Below are positions 1 to 8,010 of a stretch of 61,076 nt of DNA, one piece after another. Both the position numbers and the translations under genes were made by a program. Under the pieces are notes generated by a model. It worked only from the letters and a program-made list of their open reading frames with translations, searched no databases and was not told where the DNA came from. Source of the stretch: Pseudomonadota bacterium (GTDB lineage: Bacteria > Pseudomonadota > Gammaproteobacteria > Xanthomonadales > Xanthomonadaceae); NCBI GenBank assembly GCA_023390905.1, contig JAEWBY010000084.1, positions 1 through 61,076 of the forward strand, given 5' to 3'. Position 1 is the first letter of the stretch. Each line of letters begins with the position of its first letter.

Positions 1-92
1 CGTCATTCCCGCGCCGGCGGGAATCGCTCCACCGCTTCTGCCACGGCGGACAAACCCGACAAGAGCGATCCCCGCCTGCGCGGGGATGACGT
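1..92. repeat. REP-type inverted pair inside recD
   Basis: Bases 1-26 (starting CGTCATTCCCGCGCCGGCGG) are nearly the reverse complement of bases 66-92 (ending CGCGGGGATGACG). About 40 bases separate the arms. Each arm has its own short internal palindrome of the CCCGCG-CGGCGGG kind, as in palindromic repeats normally found between genes. Here the pair lies within the open recD frame and adds no stop codon. Confidence 0.75.
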
Positions 93-930
93 CCCGATTG
101 CCGGCGCCGCGCCACAAACCACACTCCCGCTATTCCCCGCTGCGCCCGCGCCGCCCATTCTCCTCGGCCACCGCGTCCACCTCACCCGCGGCTGGCGCCA
201 GAGCGACAGCCTGGCACTCGCGCCGCTGGCCGATGCCGTGCGCCGCCGCGATGCCGACGACGCGCTGGCCCTTCTGCGCAGCGGCAGCCTCGCCAACGTC
301 CACTTCCACGACGGCACCGACGACCCGCTGGCCGCGCGTGGCTTCGACCTGCTGGCGCATTTCCGCGGCCTGGCCCACGCTGCCGATCCCGCCGCCGCGC
401 TGGCCGGGGCCAACCGCCTGCGCCTGCTCACCGCCCTGCGCGACGGCCCGCAGGGCGCGCGCGGCCTCAACGCCCGCATCGAAGCGCACATCGTAGGCCG
501 CCGAATCGGCAGCCCGCCCGCGTGGTTCCCCGGCCGCCTGCTGCTCATCACCGAGAACAGCTACCGCCACGGCCTGTTCAACGGCGATGTGGGCGTCTGC
601 CTGCCGGACGCCAGCGGCGCGCTGCTGGCCTGGTTCCCCGGCGGCAGCGAAGGCGTCCGCGCCTTCCACCCCGCCGCGCTGCCCGCGCACGAATCCGCCT
701 TCGCCATGACCGTGCACAAGGCACAGGGCAGCGAATTCGATGAAGTGTGGCTGCAGCTGCCCCGCGCCGACGCCCGCGTGCTCAGCCGCGAACTGCTTTA
801 CACCGGCCTGACCCGCGCCCGGACCGCGTTGCATCTTGCAGGGAGCGCGGACGTGATTGCCGCGGCACTGGCAAGGCATGCGGGACGGGTGTCGGGGTTG
901 GGGTGGCGATTGGGGCAACTTGGCGAATGA
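1..930 (+). CDS. recD: RecD, exodeoxyribonuclease V alpha subunit (3' part, 5' end outside window)
   Basis: The frame is open from base 1 to the TGA at 928-930, so about 309 C-terminal codons are present. The encoded protein carries the late SF1 helicase motifs of RecD: a TVHKAQGSEFDEV block near bases 709-747 and LLYTGLTRAR just after it. RecD is the 5'-3' helicase subunit of RecBCD, which processes double-strand breaks in the cytoplasm. The upstream part with Walker A and the neighbouring recB/recC lie outside the window. The first ~92 bases are a REP-type inverted pair read in frame (listed separately), so residues just before the ILLGHRVHLTRGWR segment are an insertion relative to the family. 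A RecD2-type protein is less likely given the short C-terminal part, but the missing N-terminus prevents a firm decision. Confidence 0.85.
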   Translation, partial: RHSRAGGNRSTASATADKPDKSDPRLRGDDVPIAGAAPQTTLPLFPAAPAPPILLGHRVHLTRGWRQSDSLALAPLADAVRRRDADDALALLRSGSLANVHFHDGTDDPLAARGFDLLAHFRGLAHAADPAAALAGANRLRLLTALRDGPQGARGLNARIEAHIVGRRIGSPPAWFPGRLLLITENSYRHGLFNGDVGVCLPDASGALLAWFPGGSEGVRAFHPAALPAHESAFAMTVHKAQGSEFDEVWLQLPRADARVLSRELLYTGLTRARTALHLAGSADVIAAALARHAGRVSGLGWRLGQLGE

Positions 931-959
931 GCTGACCGAGCCGCGCAGAGAGGGCATCC

Positions 960-1547
960 ATGAAAATAAATAGGGGGCTGGGGCTGAACTTCCGCGAGAA
1001 CCCGTGGCAGGGCAGCTTCCTCGTGGACAAGCTCACCGACATCGTGGAAGAGGCCGTTTACAAGGAGTTCAAGGCCATCAGCGAGCGCGGCGGCGTGCTG
1101 GGCGCCATGGACACCCTGTACCAGCGCGGCAAGAGCCAGGAAGAAAGCCTGTACTACGAGCACAAGAAGCACGATGGCAGCCTGCCGCTGGTGGGCGTCA
1201 ACACCTTCCTGCCGCGCGAGCACGGCGGCGAAATCGCCACCGAGATCGAACTGATCCGCTCGACCGAAGAAGAAAAAGACCAGCAGATCGCCAACGTCCG
1301 CGCCTGGCAGACCTCACGCAACCGCCTGGCCCCCGAAGGCGAAACCGACCACGCCCACTCGATGGCGCTGGAAGAGCATGCCGAACCCGAAACGCACGAC
1401 GGCCACGGCCTGGCCTACCTGCAGAAAACCGCCCGTGACCGCCGCAACCTGTTCGTCTCGTTGATGGAAGCGGTGAAGACGCACAGCCTGGGGCAGATCA
1501 GCCATGCGCTGTATGACGTGGGTGGGGAGTATCGTAGGAATATGTGA
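960..1547 (+). pseudogene. 5'-truncated remnant of fused isobutyryl-CoA mutase IcmF
   Basis: The 195-codon frame matches only the C-terminal end of IcmF, the fused isobutyryl-CoA mutase/G-protein chaperone of roughly 1,080 residues. Recognisable blocks are GLNFRENPWQGSF, VEEAVYKEFKAISERGGVLG, QEESLYYEHKKHDG and TATEIELIRSTEEEK-like text, ending in SHALYDVGGEYRRNM. The cobalamin domain, GTPase domain and most of the mutase barrel are absent, and an in-frame stop lies at 933-935, only 25 bases before the first ATG. The fragment begins 30 bases after the recD stop, so a deletion or rearrangement joined the two. It cannot be an active mutase alone. The frame has stayed intact, so it is either a recent truncation or expressed as a fragment; the former is more likely. 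Confidence 0.8.
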
Positions 1548-1656
1548 ATGCTAATAGCAGGGCCGTTAGTCCGCTAGGCAAAAGCACTTGGTGTGAGTTT
1601 TAAACGTAGGAGACATTAATTAGTCAACAATCTTGTCAATCTAGCTGGGAGGAGCT

Positions 1657-1902
1657 ATGGCGACAAAGCAAGATATTCCACAATGGGTGGAGAGGGCCTT
1701 AGTGGCACTTGGTGGGCGAGCTCGTTTGGCTGATGTTTCAAAATACATATGGGATCACTACGAGCATAGCCTGCGAAAATCAGGAGATTTGTTCTACACG
1801 TGGCAGTACGACATGCGATGGGCTGCGAACAAGTTGCGCAGGAGCGGCGTGATGACACCTGCAGAGGATTCATCGCGCGGTGTATGGGAACTAGAAAAGT
1901 AA
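1657..1902 (+). CDS. small winged-helix-like protein (Mrr N-domain type)
   Basis: This encodes 81 residues with a GGGAGGAG ribosome binding site just upstream of the ATG. The pattern WVERALVALGG, then a helix-turn-helix, W-x(3)-KLRRSGV and a terminal GVWELE resembles the N-terminal winged-helix domain of Mrr-type restriction proteins, where a final G-W strand closes the wing. There is no nuclease domain. Base composition (AT-rich, with codons such as AAA, ATA and TTG) differs sharply from the flanking GC-rich genes, and so does the leader from 1548, which suggests recent transfer. No partner gene is visible. Function is unknown; DNA binding is inference from the fold pattern only. Confidence 0.5.
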   Translation: MATKQDIPQWVERALVALGGRARLADVSKYIWDHYEHSLRKSGDLFYTWQYDMRWAANKLRRSGVMTPAEDSSRGVWELEK

Positions 1903-2119
1903 ATTTTACCAAGCAGGCGTGGCATTTTCTCGCGGGAACTTTCCTCGGCAATCCCGACACAACTTCCAGACTTCCCCTACAGATTTCCCGTGTTCCGCAG
2001 GCGATGATCGATCCCGCCAGGCTCCGTTCTGGAGTTCTGGTGTTCCAAAACAAGCGCGGGCCGGATGGGCGGCAACCCATTCGACCCGCTGACCACAACA
2101 AGCTTCTAAGGAGCTAGTC

Positions 2120-2482
2120 ATGGCTGACGCCAATCATAGGGCAAGCAGGCCCGCCAAAAAATCAGGCGCACGCGCTTCATCCGCTGCACTTGCCCGAACT
2201 GCCGCATCCTCCCGAACCGCCATCGCCGCTGCATCCACATCGGCCGCACTCGCCGCACCGGCCGCAGGCATTGAATCCTCGGAACCCGTCTATCTGCTGA
2301 GCGAAGCCGCGCACGGCCAGTTGCGGGCCGTGCAGGAATGCCTGCATCTGTTGTCGCTGCTCACCCAATCCCGCGCGGAAGATCCGATGGTTCCACCCGA
2401 AGCGTGGACCGGTTGCCTGCATCTGCTGACCGCGCAATTGCAGTCCGCCCTCGACGCCGCGCCGTGGCGCGAAGCGGCCTGA
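2120..2482 (+). CDS. XAC0095-like protein
   Basis: The product has 120 residues and starts after a clear AAGGAG site. The first ~50 residues are low-complexity Ala/Ser/Lys, followed by a compact helical domain: VYLLSEAAHGQLRAVQECLHLL, then an acidic linker and a second helix pair ending in LQSALDAAPW. The pattern of a YLLSE-x(2)-A-x(3)-LR start followed by a leucine-rich helix resembles the XAC0095 family, small xanthomonad proteins of unknown role. The Ala-rich N-terminus is longer than I would expect for the family. A good hairpin terminator follows directly, so the gene is monocistronic. Confidence 0.5.
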   Translation: MADANHRASRPAKKSGARASSAALARTAASSRTAIAAASTSAALAAPAAGIESSEPVYLLSEAAHGQLRAVQECLHLLSLLTQSRAEDPMVPPEAWTGCLHLLTAQLQSALDAAPWREAA

Positions 2483-2495
2483 TTCGGACGCGCTG

Positions 2496-2522
2496 AAAGC
2501 CCCGGTCATGCCGGGGCTTTTT
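2496..2522 (+). terminator. rho-independent terminator of the XAC0095-like gene
   Basis: AAAGCCCCGG-TCATG-CCGGGGCTTTTT forms a strong stem followed by a T run, 14 bases after the stop codon. Confidence 0.85.
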
Positions 2523-2916
2523 CAATCACCGGGAACAACGACGCACGAGCGGCTCCGTCAGGAACGGCGCTGGGGGGCGGCGTTCAATTCTTCCGGCCAT
2601 GTCCATCGCGCCAATGTCGATCTTCCGCATCGTCATCATCGTGCCGCCAGCATATTCACCGGACGAAACCGGCAAGGTCGCGCTTCATACCTTCAGGACC
2701 TGCGCCACACCATGCAGCGCGTGATCCATCCACTCACCGACGCCTTCGTGCTGCGCCGCGCACCAATGCGAGCGAGGTTCATCGCCTTCTTCGGCAGCGT
2801 GCGTGTGGCGAGAGTCAACGCGCGAAAGCAGGGCCATCCGTTCAACGCGGTCCCGAACACCGCATCGCGATCACCGTGTCAGCACTTCACGCACCGGACG
2901 AAACCGCCGACCCGAT
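2523..2916. other. gene-free stretch with a possible decayed VOC-gene fragment
   Basis: No convincing gene is seen in these ~390 bases. On the minus strand, bases ~2590-2645 encode MMTMRKIDIGAM, nearly identical to MMTMRKIDVAAI at the C-terminus of the intact VOC gene just to the right. The motif TTCACCGGACGAAACCG near 2656 also recurs in slightly altered form near 2889. This looks like the remains of a duplicated copy, broken by stops. Confidence 0.4.
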
Positions 2917-3396
2917 TCAACCCTTCCACGCCTTCTGGATTGCCGCCACATCGATCTTCCGCATCGTCATCATCGCGTCGAAGGCGCGCTTGGCGGCGGC
3001 GCGGTCCGGGTCGGCCATGGCCTCGGTCAGCACGCGCGGGGTGATCTGCCAGGACAAGCCCCACTTGTCCTTGCACCAGCCGCACGCGCTTTCCTGTCCG
3101 CCGTTGCCGACGATGGCATTCCACAGGCGATCGGTTTCGGCCTGATCCTCGGTCATCACCTGGAATGAAAACGCCTCGCTGTGCTTGAACGTTGGCCCGC
3201 CGTTGAGGCCCATGCACGGAATGCCCATGACGGTGAAATCGACCGTCAGCACATCGCCCTGTTTGCCGGAGGGATAATCGCCGGGCGCGCGATGCACGGC
3301 ATGCACGGCGCTGTCGGGGAAGGTCTGCGCGTAGAACTCGGCCGCTTCCTCAGCCGTGCCGTCATACCAGAGACAAATCGTGTTCTTGCTGGTCAT
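2917..3396 (-). CDS. VOC/PhnB-like (3-demethylubiquinone-methyltransferase-type fold) protein
   Basis: The product has 159 residues starting MTSKNTICLWYDG. The pattern YDGTAEEAAEFYAQTFPDS, GIPCMGLNGGPTFKHSEAFSF, CGWCKDKWGLSWQITPRVL and MMTMRKID is characteristic of the PhnB/YjdN-like branch of the vicinal oxygen chelate superfamily, often labelled 3-demethylubiquinone-9 3-methyltransferase domain. These proteins form betaalphabetabetabeta modules; most have no established substrate. An upstream in-frame extension to 3549 lacks family similarity and overlaps a terminator hairpin, so the start at 3396 is preferred even though no strong ribosome binding site is visible. Its 3' side carries a decayed partial copy. 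Confidence 0.85.
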   Translation of the reverse strand: MTSKNTICLWYDGTAEEAAEFYAQTFPDSAVHAVHRAPGDYPSGKQGDVLTVDFTVMGIPCMGLNGGPTFKHSEAFSFQVMTEDQAETDRLWNAIVGNGGQESACGWCKDKWGLSWQITPRVLTEAMADPDRAAAKRAFDAMMTMRKIDVAAIQKAWKG

Positions 3397-3498
3397 ATCG
3401 GTACCCGTTGTCGTGCGGCGCTTTCCGCCGCGCGAGGATACCCGTGCGGCCGGGCAGCGCATGTTGCGCTGCGGGCCCGCCTGCGGCCGGATGAAACC

Positions 3499-3525
3499 GA
3501 AAGCCCCGGACTGGCCGGGGCTTTC
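3499..3525 (-). terminator. hairpin terminator downstream of the alcohol dehydrogenase gene
   Basis: GAAAGCCCCGG-CCAGT-CCGGGGCTTTC (minus strand) lies 25 bases after the dehydrogenase stop. The following T tract is weak, so termination may be partial. Confidence 0.6.
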
Positions 3526-3549
3526 GTTACGCGGGTGACGCCGGTTCAA

Positions 3550-4650
3550 TCAGAACGGCTTCACCGCCACCTTCAATACACCGTCGCGCTGGTTGGCGAA
3601 CAGATCATAGGCGGCGACGATATCGTCGAGCTTGTATTGATGCGTCACCAGCACGCCCAGATCGACGCGGCCGGAGGCGACCACGTTGAGCAGGCGGCGC
3701 ATGCGTTCCTTGCCGCCGGGACACAGCGCGGTGTTGATCCTGTGATCGCCCAGGCCCGCCGCGAATGCGGACAGTGGGATTTTCAGATCGGTGGAATACA
3801 CGCCCAGGCTGGACAGCGTGCCGCCCGGTTTCAACACGCGCAGCGCGGATTCAAACGTGGCCTGCGTGCCGAGTGCTTCGATGGACGCATCCGCGCCGCG
3901 GCCCTTGGTCAGCTTCATCACTTCGTCGACGACATCGCAGTTCTTGAAGTTGAGCAGCACGTCCGCGCCCATCTTCTGCGCCACGCCGAGCCGCGAATCA
4001 TTGCCGTCCACCGCGATGATCGTGGTCGCGCCCATCAGGCGCGCACCGGCGGTGGCGCACAGTCCAATCGGGCCCTGCGCGAACACCACCACGGTATCGC
4101 CAATGCGGATGTTGGCGTTCTCCGCGCCCTTGAAGCCGGTGGACATGATGTCCGGGCACATCAGTACCTGCTCGTCGGTCAGGCCATCCGGGATCGGCGC
4201 GAGGTTGGCCTGCGCGTCCGGCACCAGCACGTACTCGGCCTGGGTGCCGTCAATCAGGTTGCCGAAGCGCCAGCCGGCGGTGGCCTTGTAACCGTGGCAG
4301 CCGCACTTGCCCGAGGGAATCAGGTAGCTGCCGTCCTGCGAGGGCACGCCGTCCATGGCCGCATAGGAATTGAAGTTGGGGCAGATCGCGCCGGCGATGA
4401 CGCGCTGGCCTTCCTGATACCCGACCACCGCGCTGCCGAGTTTCTCGATCACGCCGACCGGCTCGTGGCCGATGGTCAAGCCTTTCGCGACCGGATATTC
4501 GCCCTTGAGGATATGGATATCGGTGCCGCAGATGGTCGTGGTGGTGATGCGGATCAATGCGTCATTCGGCCCGACATCGGGAATCGGCTTGCTGGCAAGC
4601 TCGATGCGGCCGGGTTCGACGAACACCGCCGCTTTCATCATCGTGGACAT
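3550..4650 (-). CDS. zinc-dependent NAD(P) alcohol dehydrogenase (MDR family)
   Basis: The product has 366 residues. Medium-chain dehydrogenase features are visible: GroES-like N-domain, catalytic zinc candidates Cys41 (ICGTDIH), His62 and Glu63 (GHEPVG), a later CPD motif, and a Rossmann nucleotide site (VVVFAQGPIGLCA). The four-cysteine structural zinc lobe of classical ADHs is not present; the corresponding segment has only PSGKCGCHG. It belongs to the secondary-alcohol/threonine-dehydrogenase-like branch that oxidises or reduces small alcohols and aldehydes in the cytoplasm. The ribosome binding site AGGAGG is strong. A perfect FNR-type palindrome sits 59 bases upstream, so low-oxygen induction is likely (inference). 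The exact substrate cannot be read from sequence. Confidence 0.85.
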   Translation of the reverse strand: MSTMMKAAVFVEPGRIELASKPIPDVGPNDALIRITTTTICGTDIHILKGEYPVAKGLTIGHEPVGVIEKLGSAVVGYQEGQRVIAGAICPNFNSYAAMDGVPSQDGSYLIPSGKCGCHGYKATAGWRFGNLIDGTQAEYVLVPDAQANLAPIPDGLTDEQVLMCPDIMSTGFKGAENANIRIGDTVVVFAQGPIGLCATAGARLMGATTIIAVDGNDSRLGVAQKMGADVLLNFKNCDVVDEVMKLTKGRGADASIEALGTQATFESALRVLKPGGTLSSLGVYSTDLKIPLSAFAAGLGDHRINTALCPGGKERMRRLLNVVASGRVDLGVLVTHQYKLDDIVAAYDLFANQRDGVLKVAVKPF

Positions 4651-4680
4651 GGCGCCTCCTGTTGCGTTGGGGAAGCTCTG

Positions 4681-4722
4681 GTTCTAGTAGCCGCACCGGC
4701 ATGCGGCCTTGATCTGGATCAA
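4681..4722 (-). promoter_or_regulatory. FNR/ANR-type operator and -10 of the adh promoter
   Basis: TTGATCTGGATCAA at 4709-4722 is a perfect TTGAT-N4-ATCAA palindrome. On the minus strand TAGAAC at 4686-4681 can serve as the -10 element; the box is then centred at about -41.5, the class II activator position of FNR-family regulators. The rest of the ~320-base gap to the next gene (to 4969) shows nothing else I can name. Confidence 0.65.
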
Positions 4723-4969
4723 CCACACCGGGCGTGTGCAGGATGAACAGGGTTCCGGCGTGACGGCGCGCACGGCGGGTCGGGTACTTGATGCAGCGCC
4801 ACGCTTGATCCGTGCCGCGATGTCACAGCTTGAAGCGCGGGCAGGCCGCCGGCTAGCCGAAAACGGACCGCTGCGTGCGGCCAAGCATGCGCGCCCAAGG
4901 TACACCTGAGGTGGATCGCGCCACCCGCTTGCGCCTACGCTTGTGCCTCTGTCGCGCGAACGGCTGTTC

Positions 4970-5893
4970 ATGGATTTCCGGTTGGGGTTGACTGCGGTGT
5001 GGAAGGGGCTGGCCTGTGCGGCGATGCTGTGGATCGAATCGGCGCATGCAGTCGTGGTCGGCCCGTCGCCGGCGGACGCGCATGGCCCGGCGGCGCCTGC
5101 GTTCGAATACGTGTACGAACGGCCGCGATCGCGCGAACTGATGTCGACGTATCAACGCGTGCGCGGCGCCGATCTGCTGCGGCAACTGCCTGAAGTGCAG
5201 GCCATCGACGGTCTGTTCGTGCTGCCCCGGCGCCTGCGCTATGTCACGGCCGAATGCGGGGAATTTGGCGCCTTCTACCGGCCCGAGCGCGCCGAAGTCG
5301 TGCTGTGCTACGAAACCCTGCGCACGCTGCACGAGCAGGGCGTGATGCACCAGCAGGCGCTGGGCCTGGAACAGGACCATCCCGCGCGCTACGTACGGGC
5401 CAACGTGCGATTCATGCTGCTGCACGAAACCGGCCATGCGCTCGTGGATCTGTTGGATCTGCCGGTCACCGGCCGGCAGGAGGACGCGGTGGATCAGCTC
5501 GCGGCCATCCTGATGCTGCGCTTCGCCGGCCGCGATGAAACCCCGGCGCAGGTCATCGCCAACCTGCGCCTGGCGGCCAACTGGATGCTTTCGCGCAGCA
5601 CCGGCGCCTACAACCTGGATGCCTACGCCGACGAACACGCGCTCGGCGAGCAGCGCTACTTCAATCTGCAATGCCTGATCTATGGCACCGATCCCGAGGA
5701 TTTTGCCGACATGGTGGCTGCCGGGGACCTCACCGAAGCACGCGCGCGCGGCTGCGCACGCGAAACCCGCCAGATCACCCGCGCCTGGCTGCGCCTGCTG
5801 CTGCCCCACCTGGCGCCGGGCCATGAAGCGTACGAGGAAGAAGCCGCGCGTTATCTTCAGCGGGGTGATCCGGGAACGGCGCATCCCCGTTGA
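4970..5893 (+). CDS. secreted DUF4344-type putative zinc metallopeptidase
   Basis: The protein of 307 residues starts at ATG 4970, which gives a clean signal peptide (GLACAAMLWIESAHA, cleavage near residue 26). A GTG at 4943 would add nine polar residues. The HExxH zinc motif is HETGH at residues 152-156, followed by ALVDLLDLPVTGRQEDAVDQLA, where the acidic EDAVDQ segment is typical of DUF4344 proteins and probably provides the third ligand. Several cysteines (AECGEFG, NLQCLIYG, RGCARE) fit a periplasmic protein with disulfides. Substrate unknown. It appears monocistronic, transcribed away from the dehydrogenase. Confidence 0.8.
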   Translation: MDFRLGLTAVWKGLACAAMLWIESAHAVVVGPSPADAHGPAAPAFEYVYERPRSRELMSTYQRVRGADLLRQLPEVQAIDGLFVLPRRLRYVTAECGEFGAFYRPERAEVVLCYETLRTLHEQGVMHQQALGLEQDHPARYVRANVRFMLLHETGHALVDLLDLPVTGRQEDAVDQLAAILMLRFAGRDETPAQVIANLRLAANWMLSRSTGAYNLDAYADEHALGEQRYFNLQCLIYGTDPEDFADMVAAGDLTEARARGCARETRQITRAWLRLLLPHLAPGHEAYEEEAARYLQRGDPGTAHPR

Positions 5894-6050
5894 AGCCACC
5901 GAGGCGGGACCGTCATGCATGCGCAGCACGGTCGATACTTCCGCCCATTCCATTCCATCACTGAAGCCGCACACACAGCCGCGCGTCGTGCGTTCGGCCC
6001 CGGCCTTCGTATGCTATGCCGACCGAGAGCCAGGGAACGCCCGACAACGC

Positions 6051-6605
6051 ATGAGCATCACGCTGACCGAATTCGCCCGCAGCCGCCTGTTCCGCGCCGC
6101 GCGCCGCAACACCATCCAGGACTGCACGCCGGAGGAGTTCGAGCGCCGCATCAATGCCGAGCCGCCGCTGGCCGTGCTCGATGGCTATGCTCCGTTCTGC
6201 AAGCTGCACGTGCATCGCAACTGGACGTCCACGCGCGTGCTGGCGGTGCCGATCACCGAGGACAACCGCCAGCACCTGCGTTCGGAGTACGAAGCGCGCA
6301 CGCCGGACGAGTTGCCCGTGCTGGTGCGCTGGTTCGAGGGCATCGAGCCGCCGGTGGCCGATTACCTCATCGTCATCCTCTATGACCGTGAACAACTGGC
6401 CAGGGAAGGCACGCGCATCGAGGCCGACTGGGGCGTGGTCGGCTGCATGTACACCGCCGCGCCGGAGGAAACGCCGATGGCCCCGATCACCATGATGCGC
6501 AACGCGCTGGGCGTGGAGGAGGGCGGGTCGGGCGTGCCGCTGGATCGCGAGGCCTATGCGCGCAGCGTGCAATTCTGGCGCGCCCATGCGAACTGGCGGG
6601 GATAG
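6051..6605 (+). CDS. DUF3228 family protein
   Basis: The product has 184 residues starting MSITLTEFARSRLFR. The blocks CTPEEFERRINA, DGYAPFCKLHVHRNWTS, VRWFEG-x-EPPVADYLIVILYDREQL and DWGVVGCMYTA are typical of DUF3228, a widely distributed cytoplasmic family with no known activity. Conserved polar residues are the His pair in KLHVHRNW and the Cys in VGCMY. Length agrees with the family. The upstream ATG candidates in the same frame belong to unrelated sequence that overlaps the preceding peptidase gene. No operon partner is evident. Confidence 0.85.
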   Translation: MSITLTEFARSRLFRAARRNTIQDCTPEEFERRINAEPPLAVLDGYAPFCKLHVHRNWTSTRVLAVPITEDNRQHLRSEYEARTPDELPVLVRWFEGIEPPVADYLIVILYDREQLAREGTRIEADWGVVGCMYTAAPEETPMAPITMMRNALGVEEGGSGVPLDREAYARSVQFWRAHANWRG

Positions 6606-6734
6606 CCAGGCGCACGTGCCCGGCGGATGCGCGGCGCCACTGGCGATGGCTGCCGCGCGGCCTGCATGATGCGGGCCATTGAACGCAGTGGGGCGGTCTG
6701 GCGCACGTCGAGTCTTCAGGGAGGAATCGCGGCA

Positions 6735-7361
6735 ATGTCGAAGCAGCAGGAATCTTGGGACGTATTCACCGAACTGGAACGCCGGCTGCTTGTCAACGAG
6801 CCGAAGGACGCGCTGAACCTGCGGCGTGATCGCGGGCTGCTGCTGGTGGCGGTGGCAGGCATCCTGATGACCGTACCGTTTTACGCAGGCTGGAAGGAGG
6901 CATGGAGTTCGGTGCTGGCGATCGTGGGTATCGTGCTCGAGCTGTGCGGGATGGTCCTGCTCACGATCCGCCAGGTGCGCGACGTTCTTCCCGATTTCGT
7001 GGACGCAAGGAGGAACTACGCCATCGCCATGGATCGCGAATTCGTGCAGCACGAAGACGTGCTCGCATGGCTGCGCGGGATTCCGGCGCATGAACGCGAG
7101 CGGCGCCTGCGCTATCTGGAATCGCGTCTGGAACGGTTCGCCGATCGTTATCCGCTGCTGTTCGGCGCGGTGGACAAGCTGGGCGCGCTGCCGCTGCTGG
7201 CCGCGGTTTTCCTGCAGGCACAGGCGTTGCAGACAATCTCGGGCCTGATGGCGGTGTTCGGCGTCGCGCTGATCATCCTGTACGGCATGGCGATGTGGAT
7301 GACGCGCTTCCGGCTGCGGCTGCTGACGTGGCGGCAATGGTTGAAGGCCGCCGGGTCATGA
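6735..7361 (+). CDS. membrane protein of unknown function
   Basis: The 208-residue product begins after GGGAGGAA at ATG 6735. It has two hydrophobic segments near residues 35-75 (LLLVAVAGILMTVPFYAG and SVLAIVGIVLELCGMVLL), a charged central region with RRLRYLESRLERFADRYP (likely a helical cytoplasmic section), and two more hydrophobic segments near the C-terminus (LGALPLLAAVFLQAQALQ; LMAVFGVALIILYGMAMW). This gives a four-helix membrane protein with a cytoplasmic insert. I do not recognise a family. The gene lies between unrelated genes, with no overlap with its neighbours. Confidence 0.7.
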   Translation: MSKQQESWDVFTELERRLLVNEPKDALNLRRDRGLLLVAVAGILMTVPFYAGWKEAWSSVLAIVGIVLELCGMVLLTIRQVRDVLPDFVDARRNYAIAMDREFVQHEDVLAWLRGIPAHERERRLRYLESRLERFADRYPLLFGAVDKLGALPLLAAVFLQAQALQTISGLMAVFGVALIILYGMAMWMTRFRLRLLTWRQWLKAAGS

Positions 7362-7406
7362 CGCGAACGCGGCATGCGGAGGGTCGATCCGATGGCGGCC
7401 GGCGCA

Positions 7407-7886
7407 TCAGCGGCTGCGTTGCGCGATCCACTGGTCCAGTTGATTGGCGAACGCCTGCCGATCGCGCGCATGGAACACCGGCGGGCCGCCTGTCTGGACG
7501 CCGGCGCCGCGCAGTTCTTCCATGAAATTGCGCATCGACAGGCGCTGGGCGATGTTGTCGGCGGTATAGCGCTCGCCGCGCGGGTTGACCGCATGCGCGC
7601 CGCGTTCCAGCACGCGCGCGGCCAGCGGAATGTCCTGGGTGACGACCAGATCGCCGGCACGCACGCGATCGACGATGGCGTCGTCGGCCACGTCGAAGCC
7701 GCCCTGCACCTGCAATGCGCGGATGTAGCGCGACGGCGGTGTGCGCAACCACTGGTTGGCGATCAGCGTGACCCGCACCCGCGCGCGCTCGGCGGCGCGG
7801 AACAGGATCTCGCGGATGACGCCGGGGCAGGCATCGGCATCGACCCAGATGGCCGCGGCTTCGGAATCGGCACGTGTGTTCTCCAT
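7407..7886 (-). CDS. yaiI: YaiI/YqxD family (UPF0178) protein
   Basis: The product has 159 residues. The family signature is complete: IWVDADACPGVIREILFRAA near the start, VTQDIPLAARVLERGAHAVNPRG in the middle and YTADNIAQRLSMRNFMEELR near the end. The paired Asp in VDADACP and the TQDIPLA segment resemble the metal-binding acidic residues of NYN/PIN-type nucleases, so a nuclease role is often suspected for UPF0178, but it is unproven. Length is normal (~150). It faces the next gene across a ~120-base divergent gap. Confidence 0.9.
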   Translation of the reverse strand: MENTRADSEAAAIWVDADACPGVIREILFRAAERARVRVTLIANQWLRTPPSRYIRALQVQGGFDVADDAIVDRVRAGDLVVTQDIPLAARVLERGAHAVNPRGERYTADNIAQRLSMRNFMEELRGAGVQTGGPPVFHARDRQAFANQLDQWIAQRSR

Positions 7887-8010
7887 CGGCGCATTGTCGC
7901 CTGTCCGGCGGGCATCGGTGGCCCGGTCGTGCGGAGCGATCGTGTGGTGCGATCGTGACGATCGGCCCGGCTGCTACCATGGCGGCCCGTCTTTTCCTGC
8001 ATGCAGCGCC

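Noticed and set aside
2508..3168. Plus-strand frames across 2508-3168
   Set aside because: They cross a terminator and lie antisense to the VOC gene, with no motif.
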